Part shown: piece after piece, positions 33,025 through 42,176 of the stretch
Numbering within the stretch: position 1 is the first letter of the stretch
How the letters are laid out: each line of letters starts with the position of its first letter
NCBI GenBank assembly: GCA_045599645.1
Contig: JAZRWI010000014.1
Span: 1 to 64,000, forward strand
Source of the DNA: RUG334 sp045599645
Lineage (GTDB): Bacteria > Muiribacteriota > Ozemobacteria > Ozemobacterales > Ozemobacteraceae
DNA length: 64,000 nucleotides
Reading direction: 5' to 3'
Made by a program: the position numbers and the translations under genes
Notes under the pieces: generated by a model
What the model was told of the DNA's origin: nothing
What the model saw: only the letters and a program-made list of their open reading frames with translations
The model's database searches: none

Positions 33025-33069
33025 AATACGTTCTGCTGTTATAGCGGCACTATTTTAGCAGAACGTATT
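33025..33069. terminator. bidirectional terminator hairpin between amrS and brnQ
   Basis: AATACGTTCTGCT and AGCAGAACGTATT (13 bp, perfect) around a 19-base loop between convergent genes. Confidence 0.7.
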
Positions 33070-33095
33070 AAATTGCTAGATATATAAAAAGTGAA

Positions 33096-34379
33096 TTACT
33101 GATTTTCTTGAGGCTGGTGTTTAAATATCAGGCATACAGCCATAACAGCCAATGTTGGAATGAACCATTCAAGCCCAATATTGTGCATTGGAAGTTTTGT
33201 AACTATATCAATTGGATAAATAAAGTTATTTATAATATTTATAACACTGATTATGGTAGCTGTTATTGTTCCGCCAATAATTGCTTTTCTGGTTAGCTTA
33301 GGACAAAAAGCGCCAACCATAATCAAAACTAATAATGGTGGATAGACTAAGTCTAATATTGGACTGGCAAAGGCTACGATAACATCTAAACCTTTGCAGG
33401 AGCTTATTACAGCATATAAACTTATTGCTATGCAGAATGTTTTATATGATATTTTCCCCTTGGATAATTCTGAAAAATATTTGGAAGTAGAACTTAGAAG
33501 AGCTATAGCGGTTGTAAAACAAGCCAGGAAAACTACTACTGCAAAAATTATCAAACCTGTTTTCCCCATAAGATTTTGCAGGATAACTTTTAGCAGTTCG
33601 GTTCTCGGAATTGATATGTTAATATCGGCAGAGGCATAGGCTCCAAGGTAGCATAAACCACCATATACCAAAAAGAGCAATATACTAGATACGATTAAAG
33701 AGTAAATTAAAATTTTGCTCGAACTTTGGGTATCCTGATAGCCTTTGTTCTTTATGGTTAGTAATATTATAGAACCAAAAATTAATACTCCGCCGGCATC
33801 AAGAGTTTGGTAGCCTGTCTTTATAGAGGTTTCTAAAATATCGCTTTCTGAAGCTAACGCTGATGCTAATGCAGGATTGAGTATGCCGGTTATTATTAGA
33901 ATAGTTAATCCTAATAAAAGAATAGGGGTAAGATATTTTCCTACAATATCAATAACCTTTGATTGTTTTATACTTAGAAAGAATGTTAGTAAGCCGAATA
34001 CAAAAGAAAACAGTAATCTGGAAAATTCTGGGAAGAATGGTTCAATAGACATTTCAAATGTTGTTGCAATTGTTCTGGGAATAGCAATTAAAGGGCCTAC
34101 GCATAGCATTATGGTTGTCATGAGAACTGTGCCCCAGAATTTATTCGTCTGGTTAGTTATATTTTCTGAACTACCACATTTGTTTATTGCTATAAACGCT
34201 ATTATGCCAAGACCTATGTCAGCAATAAAATAGGCAATAAATGCGATTAACCAGGATTCTCTTGCATGAAACCCAAGATATGGAGGAAATACAACGTTTC
34301 CTGCTCCAAAAAGCATGGAGAAAATAGCGAAACCAATAACGACAATATTAATTAAATCAGTCTTTGACAAATTATTCAT
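33096..34379 (-). CDS. brnQ: branched-chain amino acid transport system carrier protein
   Basis: A 427-residue membrane transporter with about twelve hydrophobic segments. The N-terminal motif FAIFSMLFGAGNVVFPP is diagnostic of BrnQ sodium-coupled uptake of leucine, isoleucine and valine. It lies opposite to and between the two AmmeMemoRadiSam genes. It fits an amino-acid-fermenting lifestyle. Confidence 0.95.
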   Translation of the reverse strand: MNNLSKTDLINIVVIGFAIFSMLFGAGNVVFPPYLGFHARESWLIAFIAYFIADIGLGIIAFIAINKCGSSENITNQTNKFWGTVLMTTIMLCVGPLIAIPRTIATTFEMSIEPFFPEFSRLLFSFVFGLLTFFLSIKQSKVIDIVGKYLTPILLLGLTILIITGILNPALASALASESDILETSIKTGYQTLDAGGVLIFGSIILLTIKNKGYQDTQSSSKILIYSLIVSSILLFLVYGGLCYLGAYASADINISIPRTELLKVILQNLMGKTGLIIFAVVVFLACFTTAIALLSSTSKYFSELSKGKISYKTFCIAISLYAVISSCKGLDVIVAFASPILDLVYPPLLVLIMVGAFCPKLTRKAIIGGTITATIISVINIINNFIYPIDIVTKLPMHNIGLEWFIPTLAVMAVCLIFKHQPQENQ

Positions 34380-34524
34380 ATGAAGTTGTCTTTATTTCCT
34401 TGTTATACATGTATTTATATAAATAAACATACGATAATGCATATATAAAAATCAAATAAAATAATATTGTTTTTGGTGCCTGATGAAACTGTTGCAGTCT
34501 ACGCTTTTTGATTTGGGCTATTGT

Positions 34525-34605
34525 CTTCTACTGTCTAATTTTCAAGCTCCTGGCTTTTTTCTTCCGGCTCTCCTGCTTTCAAGCTATAGCTTTCGGCAAC
34601 TTGAA
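34525..34605. repeat. degenerate GCT heptamer tract
   Basis: AAGCTCCTGGCTTTT, CGGCTCTCCTGCT and AAGCTATAGCTTT show GCT at 7-base spacing, like the mosaics at 18518 and 21889. No conserved tail is present. It lies in the promoter region of the Memo-AMMECR1 gene. Confidence 0.4.
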
Positions 34606-34654
34606 ATTAGTGATAAAATATAATAGTAACACGTTCGATTAGAAGGAGTTAAAT

Positions 34655-35962
34655 ATGCTAGCTGCTTATATTATGCCACATGCACCGGTTGCTGTTCCTG
34701 AAGTAGGGCAGGGGCGCGAAAAAGAAATTCAGATGACCCTGGACTCTTATGCAAAAGCGTCAAAAATGATTGCTGAAGATGCTCCAGAGACAATCGTTGT
34801 TGTTTCCCCGCATTCCATCGTTTACAGAGATGCATTTTATATTGCAGGTGGTGATTATTGGCAGAATAACCTCGCACAGTTTGATACTCCCGAAGTGGCT
34901 CTCAGCTATGAAAATGATACTGAATTGGCGGCCGAAGTAATTAACCTTTGTAATGAAAAAGGCATTCCTACAGTCTGTGACGAACGTGGTGCCACAAGAC
35001 CAGATCATGGTTCCGTTGTTCCATTATATTTCATTAACAAGGAATATAAAGGCTTCAAGATTCTGAGAATTTCTCCGTCATTTGTTGAAAATGCCAGCCT
35101 TATGGAAATGGGCAGAATTATCGAACGTGCTGCTGCACATCTTGGTAGAAAGATAGTTTTTCTTGCCAGTGGCGATTTGTCTCACCGTTTAAAGGAAGAC
35201 GGCCCATATGGCTTTATTGAAGAAGGTCCGATTTTTGATAAAAAAGTGACAGACACTATGCGTAGCTGCAATTTTGAGGAATTTCAGCAGTTTGACGATG
35301 CTTTTCTTGATAAAGCCGCTGAATGTGGCCTCCCTGGTTTTATCATGATGTCTGGTGCTTTGGAAAATTATAGCGTTACTTCTGATTTTCTTTCCTATGA
35401 AGGTACCTTCGGCGTTGGTTATGCAGTCTGCGCTTTTAAAATACGCGATAAATATATTGAATTAGCTCAAAAAGCCCTCGAAACCTATATAAAAACTGGC
35501 GAACCTTTGCAGTTGACCTCAAAAGACGAATCTTCACTTACTGAAGAAATGATTAACAAGAAAGCCGGTTGTTTTGTTTCCATGAAAAAGCACGGTGATC
35601 TGAGAGGCTGTATAGGCACTATCGGACCGACTCAGAATTGTATTGCCAACGAAATCATAAATATGGCAATGGCTGCAGGAACCGAAGATCCTAGATTTAA
35701 TCCTGTTGAAGAAGAAGAATTGCCAGAGCTTGTTTATGATGTTGATGTTCTTTATCCTGCAGAACCAGCTACTAAGGAGCAGCTTGATGTAAAAAAATAC
35801 GGTGTAATCGTTACTTCTGGCTATAAACGCGGTTTGCTGCTTCCCAATCTTGAAGGCGTAGACACTATTGACTATCAGCTAAGAATAGCCTGCGCAAAAG
35901 CAGGAATCACCGCCAGCGAAAATTATACCATCCAGCGTTTCCTTGTAGAAAGGCATGAATAA
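34655..35962 (+). CDS. amrB-amrA: Memo-AMMECR1 fusion, AmmeMemoRadiSam system
   Basis: A 435-residue fusion. Residues 1-265 are the Memo/class III extradiol dioxygenase-like domain (LAAYIMPHAPVAVPEVG, VVVSPHS, RPDHGSVVPL, SGDLSHRL). Residues about 268-435 are AMMECR1, with the invariant LRGCIGT and the RFNPVEEEELPEL stretch. The system (AMMECR1, Memo, radical SAM) is widely conserved in anaerobes and archaea without a settled reaction; it has been linked to modification chemistry by inference only. Here the radical SAM partner is 1.7 kb upstream on the same strand with brnQ between. AGGAG precedes the ATG. Confidence 0.94.
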   Translation: MLAAYIMPHAPVAVPEVGQGREKEIQMTLDSYAKASKMIAEDAPETIVVVSPHSIVYRDAFYIAGGDYWQNNLAQFDTPEVALSYENDTELAAEVINLCNEKGIPTVCDERGATRPDHGSVVPLYFINKEYKGFKILRISPSFVENASLMEMGRIIERAAAHLGRKIVFLASGDLSHRLKEDGPYGFIEEGPIFDKKVTDTMRSCNFEEFQQFDDAFLDKAAECGLPGFIMMSGALENYSVTSDFLSYEGTFGVGYAVCAFKIRDKYIELAQKALETYIKTGEPLQLTSKDESSLTEEMINKKAGCFVSMKKHGDLRGCIGTIGPTQNCIANEIINMAMAAGTEDPRFNPVEEEELPELVYDVDVLYPAEPATKEQLDVKKYGVIVTSGYKRGLLLPNLEGVDTIDYQLRIACAKAGITASENYTIQRFLVERHE

Positions 35963-36045
35963 AGCTATATTGATAAGGCCGTTAGAAACAGTATTCATCT
36001 CATGATTACGATGAAAACGATGACTGTCTTAGAATACAATTATTG

Positions 36046-37269
36046 TTAAATCATCCATATAGGAACAATATAATTTTCACGATCAATAGCTGATAATTCT
36101 GGTTTTAAGCATAGAACCGCCCCCTTTGATCGTGGGGTAGATGACTTATCTAATAGTTTAAACACTTTAACTAATTCTGGTCCAGGATTTGACGATTTCT
36201 TTATTTCAATAGGATTAAGAACGCCATCATGCTCTAATATTACGTCTATTTCTTTGCTGTCTTTGTCTCTATAATAATATATAAAAGGTTCTTTTCCACT
36301 GTTTAAATAAGTTTTAACTATTTCAGACACAACATAGTTTTCTAATATAGCACCATTCATAGCACCATTTTCCAGGGTTTCAGCACTACTCCACTTAGTC
36401 AGGAAACAAATAAGTCCTGTATCATAGAAATATATTTTTGGAGTTTTTATTAAACGCTTTAAAAGATTATTTGAATATGGGCGCAAATAAAATATTATTC
36501 CCAAGGTTTCAAGTATTTCAAGCCAGTCTTTGGCCTGTTTTTGATTGATATCTGCGTCCTTTGCAATATCTGCAACATTTAGGAGCTGCCCGCATCTAGC
36601 TGCAACAGAAGTTATGAAATGCAGAAATTTCAACGAATCAATGTTGTTGGTTATGTAATTTACATCTTTTTCAATATAAGTGGATAAATAGCTATTATAG
36701 AAAATGTAATTGTTGGTATTCTTGCCACTTACAATAGCAGGCATAGAACCTTTAAAAATCCTGACAAAAATATCATTAGCATCGGCGGCTTTTCGTTCTT
36801 TTCGTCTGGCTGACAAAGAGTCTAAATCAACTGTAAATGGTTTCATATCGCTGTCACTTAGTTCAGCCTGAGAAAGTGAAGTTAATGAAAGCACAGCAAC
36901 ACGACCGGCTAGGGATTCCTGAACTCCTCGCATTAGTTTAAAAGCCTGTGAGCCAGTCAGCCAAAAATCTCCGGGTCTGCCATTTTTATCTACAGATATC
37001 TTTATATAAGTAAATAATTCCGGTGCATATTGAACTTCATCAATTAGCAATGGAGGTTTATGAATCTGTAAGAAAAGCTCAGGGTCTGATTTTGCTAGAT
37101 TTCTTTCGTTTATATCATCCAAAGAAACATAATTTCGTTCTGTTCCTTCCATAAGTTGTTTAAGCATGGTGGTTTTGCCGACTTGTCTAGGGCCGGTAAC
37201 CAATATCACAGGATATTCACTGTTGACTTCCAGAACTATTTTTTCTAAGTTTCTTGATATATATTTCAT
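36046..37269 (-). CDS. AAA ATPase with DUF4143 domain (second)
   Basis: A 407-residue protein with the same architecture as the gene at 20521 but distant in sequence. Walker A is TGPRQVGKTT (residues 25-34), Walker B PPLLIDEVQ near residue 75, and sensor FWLTGS near residue 105. A winged-helix-like part (VADIAKDADINQKQAKDWL) and a C-terminal ExD...ExK nuclease-like motif (EIDVILEHDG, PIEIKKS) follow. The promoter contains two copies of a spaced palindrome, so expression is probably tightly controlled. Role unknown. Confidence 0.92.
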   Translation of the reverse strand: MKYISRNLEKIVLEVNSEYPVILVTGPRQVGKTTMLKQLMEGTERNYVSLDDINERNLAKSDPELFLQIHKPPLLIDEVQYAPELFTYIKISVDKNGRPGDFWLTGSQAFKLMRGVQESLAGRVAVLSLTSLSQAELSDSDMKPFTVDLDSLSARRKERKAADANDIFVRIFKGSMPAIVSGKNTNNYIFYNSYLSTYIEKDVNYITNNIDSLKFLHFITSVAARCGQLLNVADIAKDADINQKQAKDWLEILETLGIIFYLRPYSNNLLKRLIKTPKIYFYDTGLICFLTKWSSAETLENGAMNGAILENYVVSEIVKTYLNSGKEPFIYYYRDKDSKEIDVILEHDGVLNPIEIKKSSNPGPELVKVFKLLDKSSTPRSKGAVLCLKPELSAIDRENYIVPIWMI

Positions 37270-37279
37270 TTTGAACCTC

Positions 37280-37378
37280 TTCGGCTAATATTATTAATAA
37301 TTTCATAATAGCCGAGAAATGTCAATTAAAAAGCATAAATCTTCGGCTAAAATTATAATAGCATATAAATTAGCCGAA
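37280..37378 (-). promoter_or_regulatory. double operator upstream of the second DUF4143 ATPase gene
   Basis: Two palindromic sites of equal geometry. Site A: TTCGGCTAA (37280-37288), 19 bases, ATAGCCGAG (37308-37316). Site B: TTCGGCTAA (37342-37350), 19 bases, TTAGCCGAA (37370-37378). The site starts are 62 bases apart. A TATAAT-type -10 readable on the minus strand lies within site B. I see no gene in the rest of 37379-37614. Confidence 0.7.
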
Positions 37379-37584
37379 AATATTGTTGTTTAATGGCACC
37401 TTGATGCTTCTTGTTGCTATTAATGCAATTAGAGCCCTTTGGTTGTAAAAACTATTGTTGGTTTATCTGATTTTTGATTTATCATAATGTGAACATAGTA
37501 ATGGCATAACATGGCTGAAGCCAATGATTTGCAGTCTGATAGCTAAGGAATTTTAATCATAATCATTTATGTTAAAAATTATGT

Positions 37585-37590
37585 TATAAT
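37585..37590 (+). promoter_or_regulatory. extended -10 element of the YdbC-like gene
   Basis: TGT-TATAAT followed by AAGGAG and ATG at 37615. A degenerate copy of this leader is found before the autotransporter gene at 39674. Confidence 0.45.
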
Positions 37591-37614
37591 GTCTTATATT
37601 AAGGAGCAGAAAAT

Positions 37615-37839
37615 ATGGGCGATATTCAGTTTGAAATTGAAAAGGAATTTGGCGTTCTCTCTACCAGTTCAAAAGCTTGGACTAAGGAACTGAACCTTGT
37701 TTCCTGGAATGGTGGAAAGGCAAAGTTTGATATACGCGATTGGAGTCCAGCTCATGAAAAGATGGGCAAGGGTGTTACCCTGACTCAGGAAGAAGCCGAA
37801 GCTTTATACGAGCTTCTTGGCAAAGCACTGAATAAGTAA
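37615..37839 (+). CDS. YdbC/PC4-family DNA-binding protein
   Basis: A 74-residue protein of the PC4 (p15 coactivator-like) fold as found in bacterial YdbC: GVLSTSSKAWTKELNLVSWN, FDIRDWSPAHEKMGKG and LTQEEAEALYELL. YdbC binds single-stranded DNA as a dimer. Length is normal. It is monocistronic with its own promoter and terminator. A broken copy of its first 50 bases lies at 39674-39752. Confidence 0.92.
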   Translation: MGDIQFEIEKEFGVLSTSSKAWTKELNLVSWNGGKAKFDIRDWSPAHEKMGKGVTLTQEEAEALYELLGKALNK

Positions 37840-37844
37840 TAAAA

Positions 37845-37879
37845 AATAGCTGTCTGATAAGAATCAGGCAGCTATTTTG
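37845..37879 (+). terminator. terminator after the YdbC-like gene
   Basis: AATAGCTGTCTGAT pairs with ATCAGGCAGCTATT (14 bp with one G-T pair) around a short loop, followed by TTTTG; on the other strand it can serve the convergent gene. Confidence 0.8.
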
Positions 37880-37898
37880 TTTATATTGAATTAATTGC

Positions 37899-38486
37899 TT
37901 AGCGTCTTATTTCTCCACCGGAAAGGGCTTCATCGTATATAGTGCGTGAACCACCTATGAATTTGGGTCTTACACGAGCTGCAACGATATGGGCTTCTCC
38001 GATTCTGTTATTTTCTAATCTTACAGGAACGGCAACCTTTTTGAGGTGCATGCCAATCAAGGTGTCACCTATATCTATTCCAGCATCAGCTTTTATTTCT
38101 TCTAAGGCAACAGGATGCTTGAAGGTTTTGTATGCTGTGGTTGCGAAAGAACCGCCTGCCTTGGGTTGCGGAACAACATTGACTATTTCAGCAAAAGGCA
38201 CTGCATCATTTTCAACTATGATTGCTCTGTTAAGATGCTCGCAGCACTGAGCAGCCAGATAAATGCCTCTTTTGCAGAGAGTTTCATAAATACCATTAAA
38301 AACAGCTTCTGCTACCTGTAAATTAGAATTGCTGCCTATTCTGTCACCGCATACTTCTGAGCTTGAGCAGCCAACAACAAGAATCTGCCCCTTATGAAGC
38401 TTTGCTTTTTCACATATTTCTTCGGCTACAGACTTAGCCTGTTGTTCTATATTATTCAAAGTATCATTGAAATTATTCATTATCAT
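37899..38486 (-). CDS. TIGR01440 family protein (YwlG/UPF0340)
   Basis: A 195-residue protein with VVGCSSSEVCGDRIGS near residue 36, QCCEHLNRAI near residue 78 and a C-terminal RPKFIGGSRTIYDEALSGGEIRR, all hallmarks of the TIGR01440 family (B. subtilis YwlG). No biochemical function is established. The start could be the ATG at 38486 or the in-frame ATG at 38480; a purine-rich GGCAGAG stands before them. Confidence 0.9.
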   Translation of the reverse strand: MIMNNFNDTLNNIEQQAKSVAEEICEKAKLHKGQILVVGCSSSEVCGDRIGSNSNLQVAEAVFNGIYETLCKRGIYLAAQCCEHLNRAIIVENDAVPFAEIVNVVPQPKAGGSFATTAYKTFKHPVALEEIKADAGIDIGDTLIGMHLKKVAVPVRLENNRIGEAHIVAARVRPKFIGGSRTIYDEALSGGEIRR

Positions 38487-38606
38487 TCTCTGCCTTTCGT
38501 TGTTGGAATCATTATATCACAAATATGATTACTGAATCCTATATCAGATATTTATTTATGATAGCAATTATAAGCATTTAAAACGGATTGTTTGATTTTT
38601 GATGGT

Positions 38607-38612
38607 TATAAT
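38607..38612 (+). promoter_or_regulatory. -10 element of the membrane protein gene at 38650
   Basis: TATAAT preceded by TTTGATTTTTGATGG; the -35 is unclear. GAGG precedes the ATG. Confidence 0.35.
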
Positions 38613-38649
38613 GGTAATTTTATATAAAGAAAAGGTTGAGGACTAAAAA

Positions 38650-39588
38650 ATGACACAAATACTTTATGATCCGCAAAACAAAAAATCATCTAGTGGAACT
38701 ACCAGGTCACAGAATAGATTTATGGCTGGAATAGCTTCAAGGTCCTCTGGTAATAGGTTTTCTAATAAAATATATAATAATGCTGCTGAAGACAATGGTA
38801 ATTTTGATGAGTTTGCGGATTCTCCAACTGTTCAAACCTTTGAATCTATTTTTTCACCTTTAGAAGATACCGGATTATTGGCAATTTCAGATGGAAAAGC
38901 TATGATTAGAACTAATACCAATCTTGAAACATTTTTTGCTGGATTAATACTGATAGGTGTATTCACTCTTATTTCTATAAATAAAACACCTGACATGAAT
39001 GAAGATACTCGTATTACATTCACTATCATCGGTATAGTGTCGATTGTATTGGGAATTTTTTTGAAAAAGGCTTTTGCTTCATATTCCGTTTTTGATAATG
39101 AACAACATAAGATTTATAACGAGTTCTTTTTCTTTTCTAAGTCTTTTCGTAAAAGCAAAGTTATTTCAAAAAATGAAATTCTTGAAGTAGCGGTTGATCA
39201 TAGAAAACTTGAAGCTAGTGCTATTAATATGCAAAATGCAAATAATAATGATAATCGAGAAAAATTTGAATCTGCTGTAGTATTTTTGCTAAAGAATGGA
39301 AAACTAGCATATTTTAATAGCTTTCAAAATTGGGATGGAGCCAATGAATTCAATATGCATCTTGCTATTTCTATGAGCAGTGTTTGGGGGTTGACTTTTA
39401 AAAAATCAGGTTTTAGCAATAAATTTACTGTAAAAAAAATACGTGGAAAACCAACACTCTTTCCTGTTGATTTAAATGAAACAAATCCTACCGATATATT
39501 AAATTCAGTATTGAGAATAACTGTTGGTTTTGTTGTTATTGTTGGTTTAATCTTTCTTATGTTCTGGTTGGTAGATAAATTAGCTTAA
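38650..39588 (+). CDS. uncharacterised membrane protein
   Basis: A 312-residue protein that I do not recognise. Residues 1-90 are polar and low in hydrophobics. Two membrane helices lie at about 95-112 and 122-142, and a third at the C-terminus (about 288-308). Between them, residues 145-275 have alternating strands (SVFDNEQHKIYNEFFFF, VVFLLKNGKLAYFNSF) that could form a PH-like domain. This topology puts that middle domain and both termini in predictable compartments, but no function is implied. Single gene between convergent and co-directional neighbours. Confidence 0.7.
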   Translation: MTQILYDPQNKKSSSGTTRSQNRFMAGIASRSSGNRFSNKIYNNAAEDNGNFDEFADSPTVQTFESIFSPLEDTGLLAISDGKAMIRTNTNLETFFAGLILIGVFTLISINKTPDMNEDTRITFTIIGIVSIVLGIFLKKAFASYSVFDNEQHKIYNEFFFFSKSFRKSKVISKNEILEVAVDHRKLEASAINMQNANNNDNREKFESAVVFLLKNGKLAYFNSFQNWDGANEFNMHLAISMSSVWGLTFKKSGFSNKFTVKKIRGKPTLFPVDLNETNPTDILNSVLRITVGFVVIVGLIFLMFWLVDKLA

Positions 39589-39673
39589 CAGCCAATCTGT
39601 AATGTATTGTGAATTATATATCTCTGATAGTTAAAGAGTTTCATTCATAAGCATTAATGCAACAAATTGTGGT

Positions 39674-39752
39674 ATAATGTTATATCTTATTAAGATGCAA
39701 AAAATATTGGCGATATTCGGTTTGCCTTTGAAAAAGAACTAGGGTTTCTTCT
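39674..39752 (+). pseudogene. remnant of a YdbC-like gene 5' end with its promoter
   Basis: Aligned with 37585-37662 it shares TATAATG, TTAAG, GCA-AAAATAT, GGCGATATTC, TTTG, GAAAA-GAA and the following TT-CTCT region. The ATG has become ATT, one base of the fourth to fifth codon region is lost, and a TAG follows. The TATAAT (39674-39679, TGG extended) is kept and probably now drives the autotransporter gene. Confidence 0.6.
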
Positions 39753-39756
39753 ATAT

Positions 39757-42075
39757 ATGAAATTTTTACATAATCAGGTTAAAGCGTATAAAAGAGTAAG
39801 TGGTGGAATTATTAATGCACTTGAAAATTCTGCACGCAGAGATATTATAAAAGCCTTGATTCTGACATGCGGGCTTATGGCAACCGATATTCCTGTCGCA
39901 ATTGGTGCGGAAACTCTAGAGGGAACTCCGACAACAAAATCTGGTGTCACAGTCTATGAAGCTAACGTAGAAAAAGACCAAACCTATACCTCTGTTTTTG
40001 GTGTGCGCAGTGGTAATACAGATACTAAAAATTATGGTTTTGTTACCATCAACGAAGGCAACGTAACCAGCACTGTTTATGGATGTCGTAATACAGGTGG
40101 TTCTGATATAAACAATGCTTCCTGCAATAAAGTTAAGATAATAAACAGTATAATTGGCACGGACTCGACATGGGGGACTGTTTACGGCGGTTATGCCTAT
40201 GGGGGCAACAAAAGCGCAAGTGTTAAGAGCAATAGTGTCGAAATATCCGGTGGAAGTGTAAATGGTTATGTTTACAGCGGTTACGCCGAGGGCGCAACGA
40301 TTTCCGTTACAAACAACAATGTCCTGCTCAAAAATGTCCTTATCAGCAAAACCGTTTATGGTGGTTGCGCCTTCAATACAGCCTCCTGGCTTTCCATGCT
40401 CCGTAATGAAGTAACAGTTGAAAACTGTTCTATTATGGGTTCTGTCTACGGTGGTTATGCCAGTGGTTCTGCCACAGCCGCCAACAGCAACACCGTTACA
40501 ATCAAAGGGGATAATACTTTAATTAAAGGTTCTGTCTACGGTGGTTATGCTTTAAGTTCTAACTCAGATGCAAAAGATAATACTGTTATCATTGAAGGTG
40601 GCAAATTTAAAAATCGCATATATGGTGGTATTGGTTACAATGCAGTGAGCAACACTATCGTTTTGAAGGGTGGCGATTTGTGCGATGCAGATTTGTATGG
40701 TTACAGCGATGGAAGGAAATCCCATGGAGGTAATACATTGGAAGTCTGGGCTTCCAATATACAGGTCAGATCAGCACAGAATTTTGAAAATTACTATTTT
40801 ATTGTGCCAGGTGGAATGACTAATCAGGCAGATAAGTATATGCTAAAGGCCGGCACACCTGTTAACCTTAGTGACACCAAGTTGGGTGTAGCAATACAAA
40901 ATGGTACTGTTCTTAATAATGGTGACAAAATAAACCTTATTGATAAAACAGAAGGCACAGCTTCATGGGTTCCCTTAGAAGGCATAGAACTTAAGGGTGG
41001 AACTTTGTTTACTAACTATAACTTCAACTTATCAACTACTGGTGAAAATAAAACACTGGTAGCTACTGCAAACATTGAACCCGGTGGACTACCTTCACCT
41101 CTGCTCCTTATTCCTCCAAAACCTGCTGGAAAGGCTGATGAAAAAACTAAGGCACTAGCTGAAGGACAAACAGCTTCCGTTGCCTTATTAGGCGAAGGAA
41201 ATGAACTGGCTGCAGGAGCTGCCTTAGAAGATGCGAAGACTGCAGCACGTGCGGCAGCAGCAGAAGGCGGCAGTATGGCGACCTTTGCCACATTGGGCTA
41301 TGGCAGGTCACTTTATGATACAGGCTCGCATGCAAATATACATTCTACTGATTTTATTGTCGGCTTATCAAAAGAGTATGACAGCAGTAATGGCGAGCTG
41401 ACTCTTGGTGCTTTTTTTGAAAACGGTCGTGGAAATTACTCAACCCATAATGACTTTGAAGCAGGTTCTGTAGATGGTAACGGTAAGGCAAGCTATTATG
41501 GCGGAGGTCTGATGCTTCAATTGGATTCCTCAAAGAATAAAGGCTTATATGTTCAGGCTATTGGTCGTATTGGTCGTATGAAAAACAAATGGAATTCAGG
41601 GGATTTCAGTGAATACGTTGATTACGACACTCGTCATCGCTACTATGGGGCTGACTTTGGCCTCGGCTATGAAGGAAAGGCGAGCGAAAACCGCAATTAT
41701 AAATTCTATGGAAAATTCATGTGGACTCGTCAAAAGGGTGACGATGCCAACATAAATGGTGAAAAACTAAACTTTGATGATATCAGTTCTATGAAAGCCA
41801 GAATTGGGTTAAGAATGGATTATAAAGGCTATAAGACACTGAAACCTTTCTGGGGCGTAGCCTGGGAAAGAGAATTCAAAGGAGAAGCCAAATCAGAAGT
41901 TAACGGTTATGACGTTGAGGCTCCAAGTCTTAAAGGCAATACTGGTCTTTTTGAGTTTGGCTTAAAATATAAACCAATAAGTAAGTCCGACTGGCATTTT
42001 AATTTTGCTGTCACTGGTTATGTTGGCGCACGCCGGGGCATAGACGGCCAGGCAAGCTTTAACTTTAATTTCTAA
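39757..42075 (+). CDS. autotransporter with beta-barrel domain
   Basis: A 772-residue type V secretion protein. A long N-terminal region with a hydrophobic segment (ALILTCGLMATDIPVAIGAE, residues 31-50) acts as signal. The passenger (about 55-440) is a beta-helix-like repeat region in which VYGGYA or VYGGCA recurs every 30-40 residues and alternates with NTVxIxGG strands. A Pro/Ala-rich linker (about 445-500) leads to the autotransporter barrel (about 505-772) ending in the aromatic FNFNF. It shows that the cell has an outer membrane. The start ATG has only a weak AGGG upstream and lies directly after a YdbC-like gene remnant. Confidence 0.9.
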   Translation: MKFLHNQVKAYKRVSGGIINALENSARRDIIKALILTCGLMATDIPVAIGAETLEGTPTTKSGVTVYEANVEKDQTYTSVFGVRSGNTDTKNYGFVTINEGNVTSTVYGCRNTGGSDINNASCNKVKIINSIIGTDSTWGTVYGGYAYGGNKSASVKSNSVEISGGSVNGYVYSGYAEGATISVTNNNVLLKNVLISKTVYGGCAFNTASWLSMLRNEVTVENCSIMGSVYGGYASGSATAANSNTVTIKGDNTLIKGSVYGGYALSSNSDAKDNTVIIEGGKFKNRIYGGIGYNAVSNTIVLKGGDLCDADLYGYSDGRKSHGGNTLEVWASNIQVRSAQNFENYYFIVPGGMTNQADKYMLKAGTPVNLSDTKLGVAIQNGTVLNNGDKINLIDKTEGTASWVPLEGIELKGGTLFTNYNFNLSTTGENKTLVATANIEPGGLPSPLLLIPPKPAGKADEKTKALAEGQTASVALLGEGNELAAGAALEDAKTAARAAAAEGGSMATFATLGYGRSLYDTGSHANIHSTDFIVGLSKEYDSSNGELTLGAFFENGRGNYSTHNDFEAGSVDGNGKASYYGGGLMLQLDSSKNKGLYVQAIGRIGRMKNKWNSGDFSEYVDYDTRHRYYGADFGLGYEGKASENRNYKFYGKFMWTRQKGDDANINGEKLNFDDISSMKARIGLRMDYKGYKTLKPFWGVAWEREFKGEAKSEVNGYDVEAPSLKGNTGLFEFGLKYKPISKSDWHFNFAVTGYVGARRGIDGQASFNFNF

Positions 42076-42098
42076 TTTTTTCACGAGGTCTGTAAAGT

Positions 42099-42139
42099 AT
42101 TGTAAATCTTGTTTACAATAACTTCTAAAGTGATATAAT
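42099..42139 (+). promoter_or_regulatory. promoter of the MATE gene with overlapping inverted repeat
   Basis: TTTACA (42112-42117), 16 bases, TATAAT (42134-42139) with TGA extension. The inverted repeat ATTGTAAA / TTTACAAT (42099-42106 and 42112-42119) covers the -35 box, a likely repressor site. Confidence 0.6.
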
Positions 42140-42176
42140 CGTTGCCTGTTAATTTTGAATATTTTGCAGGTATTTT

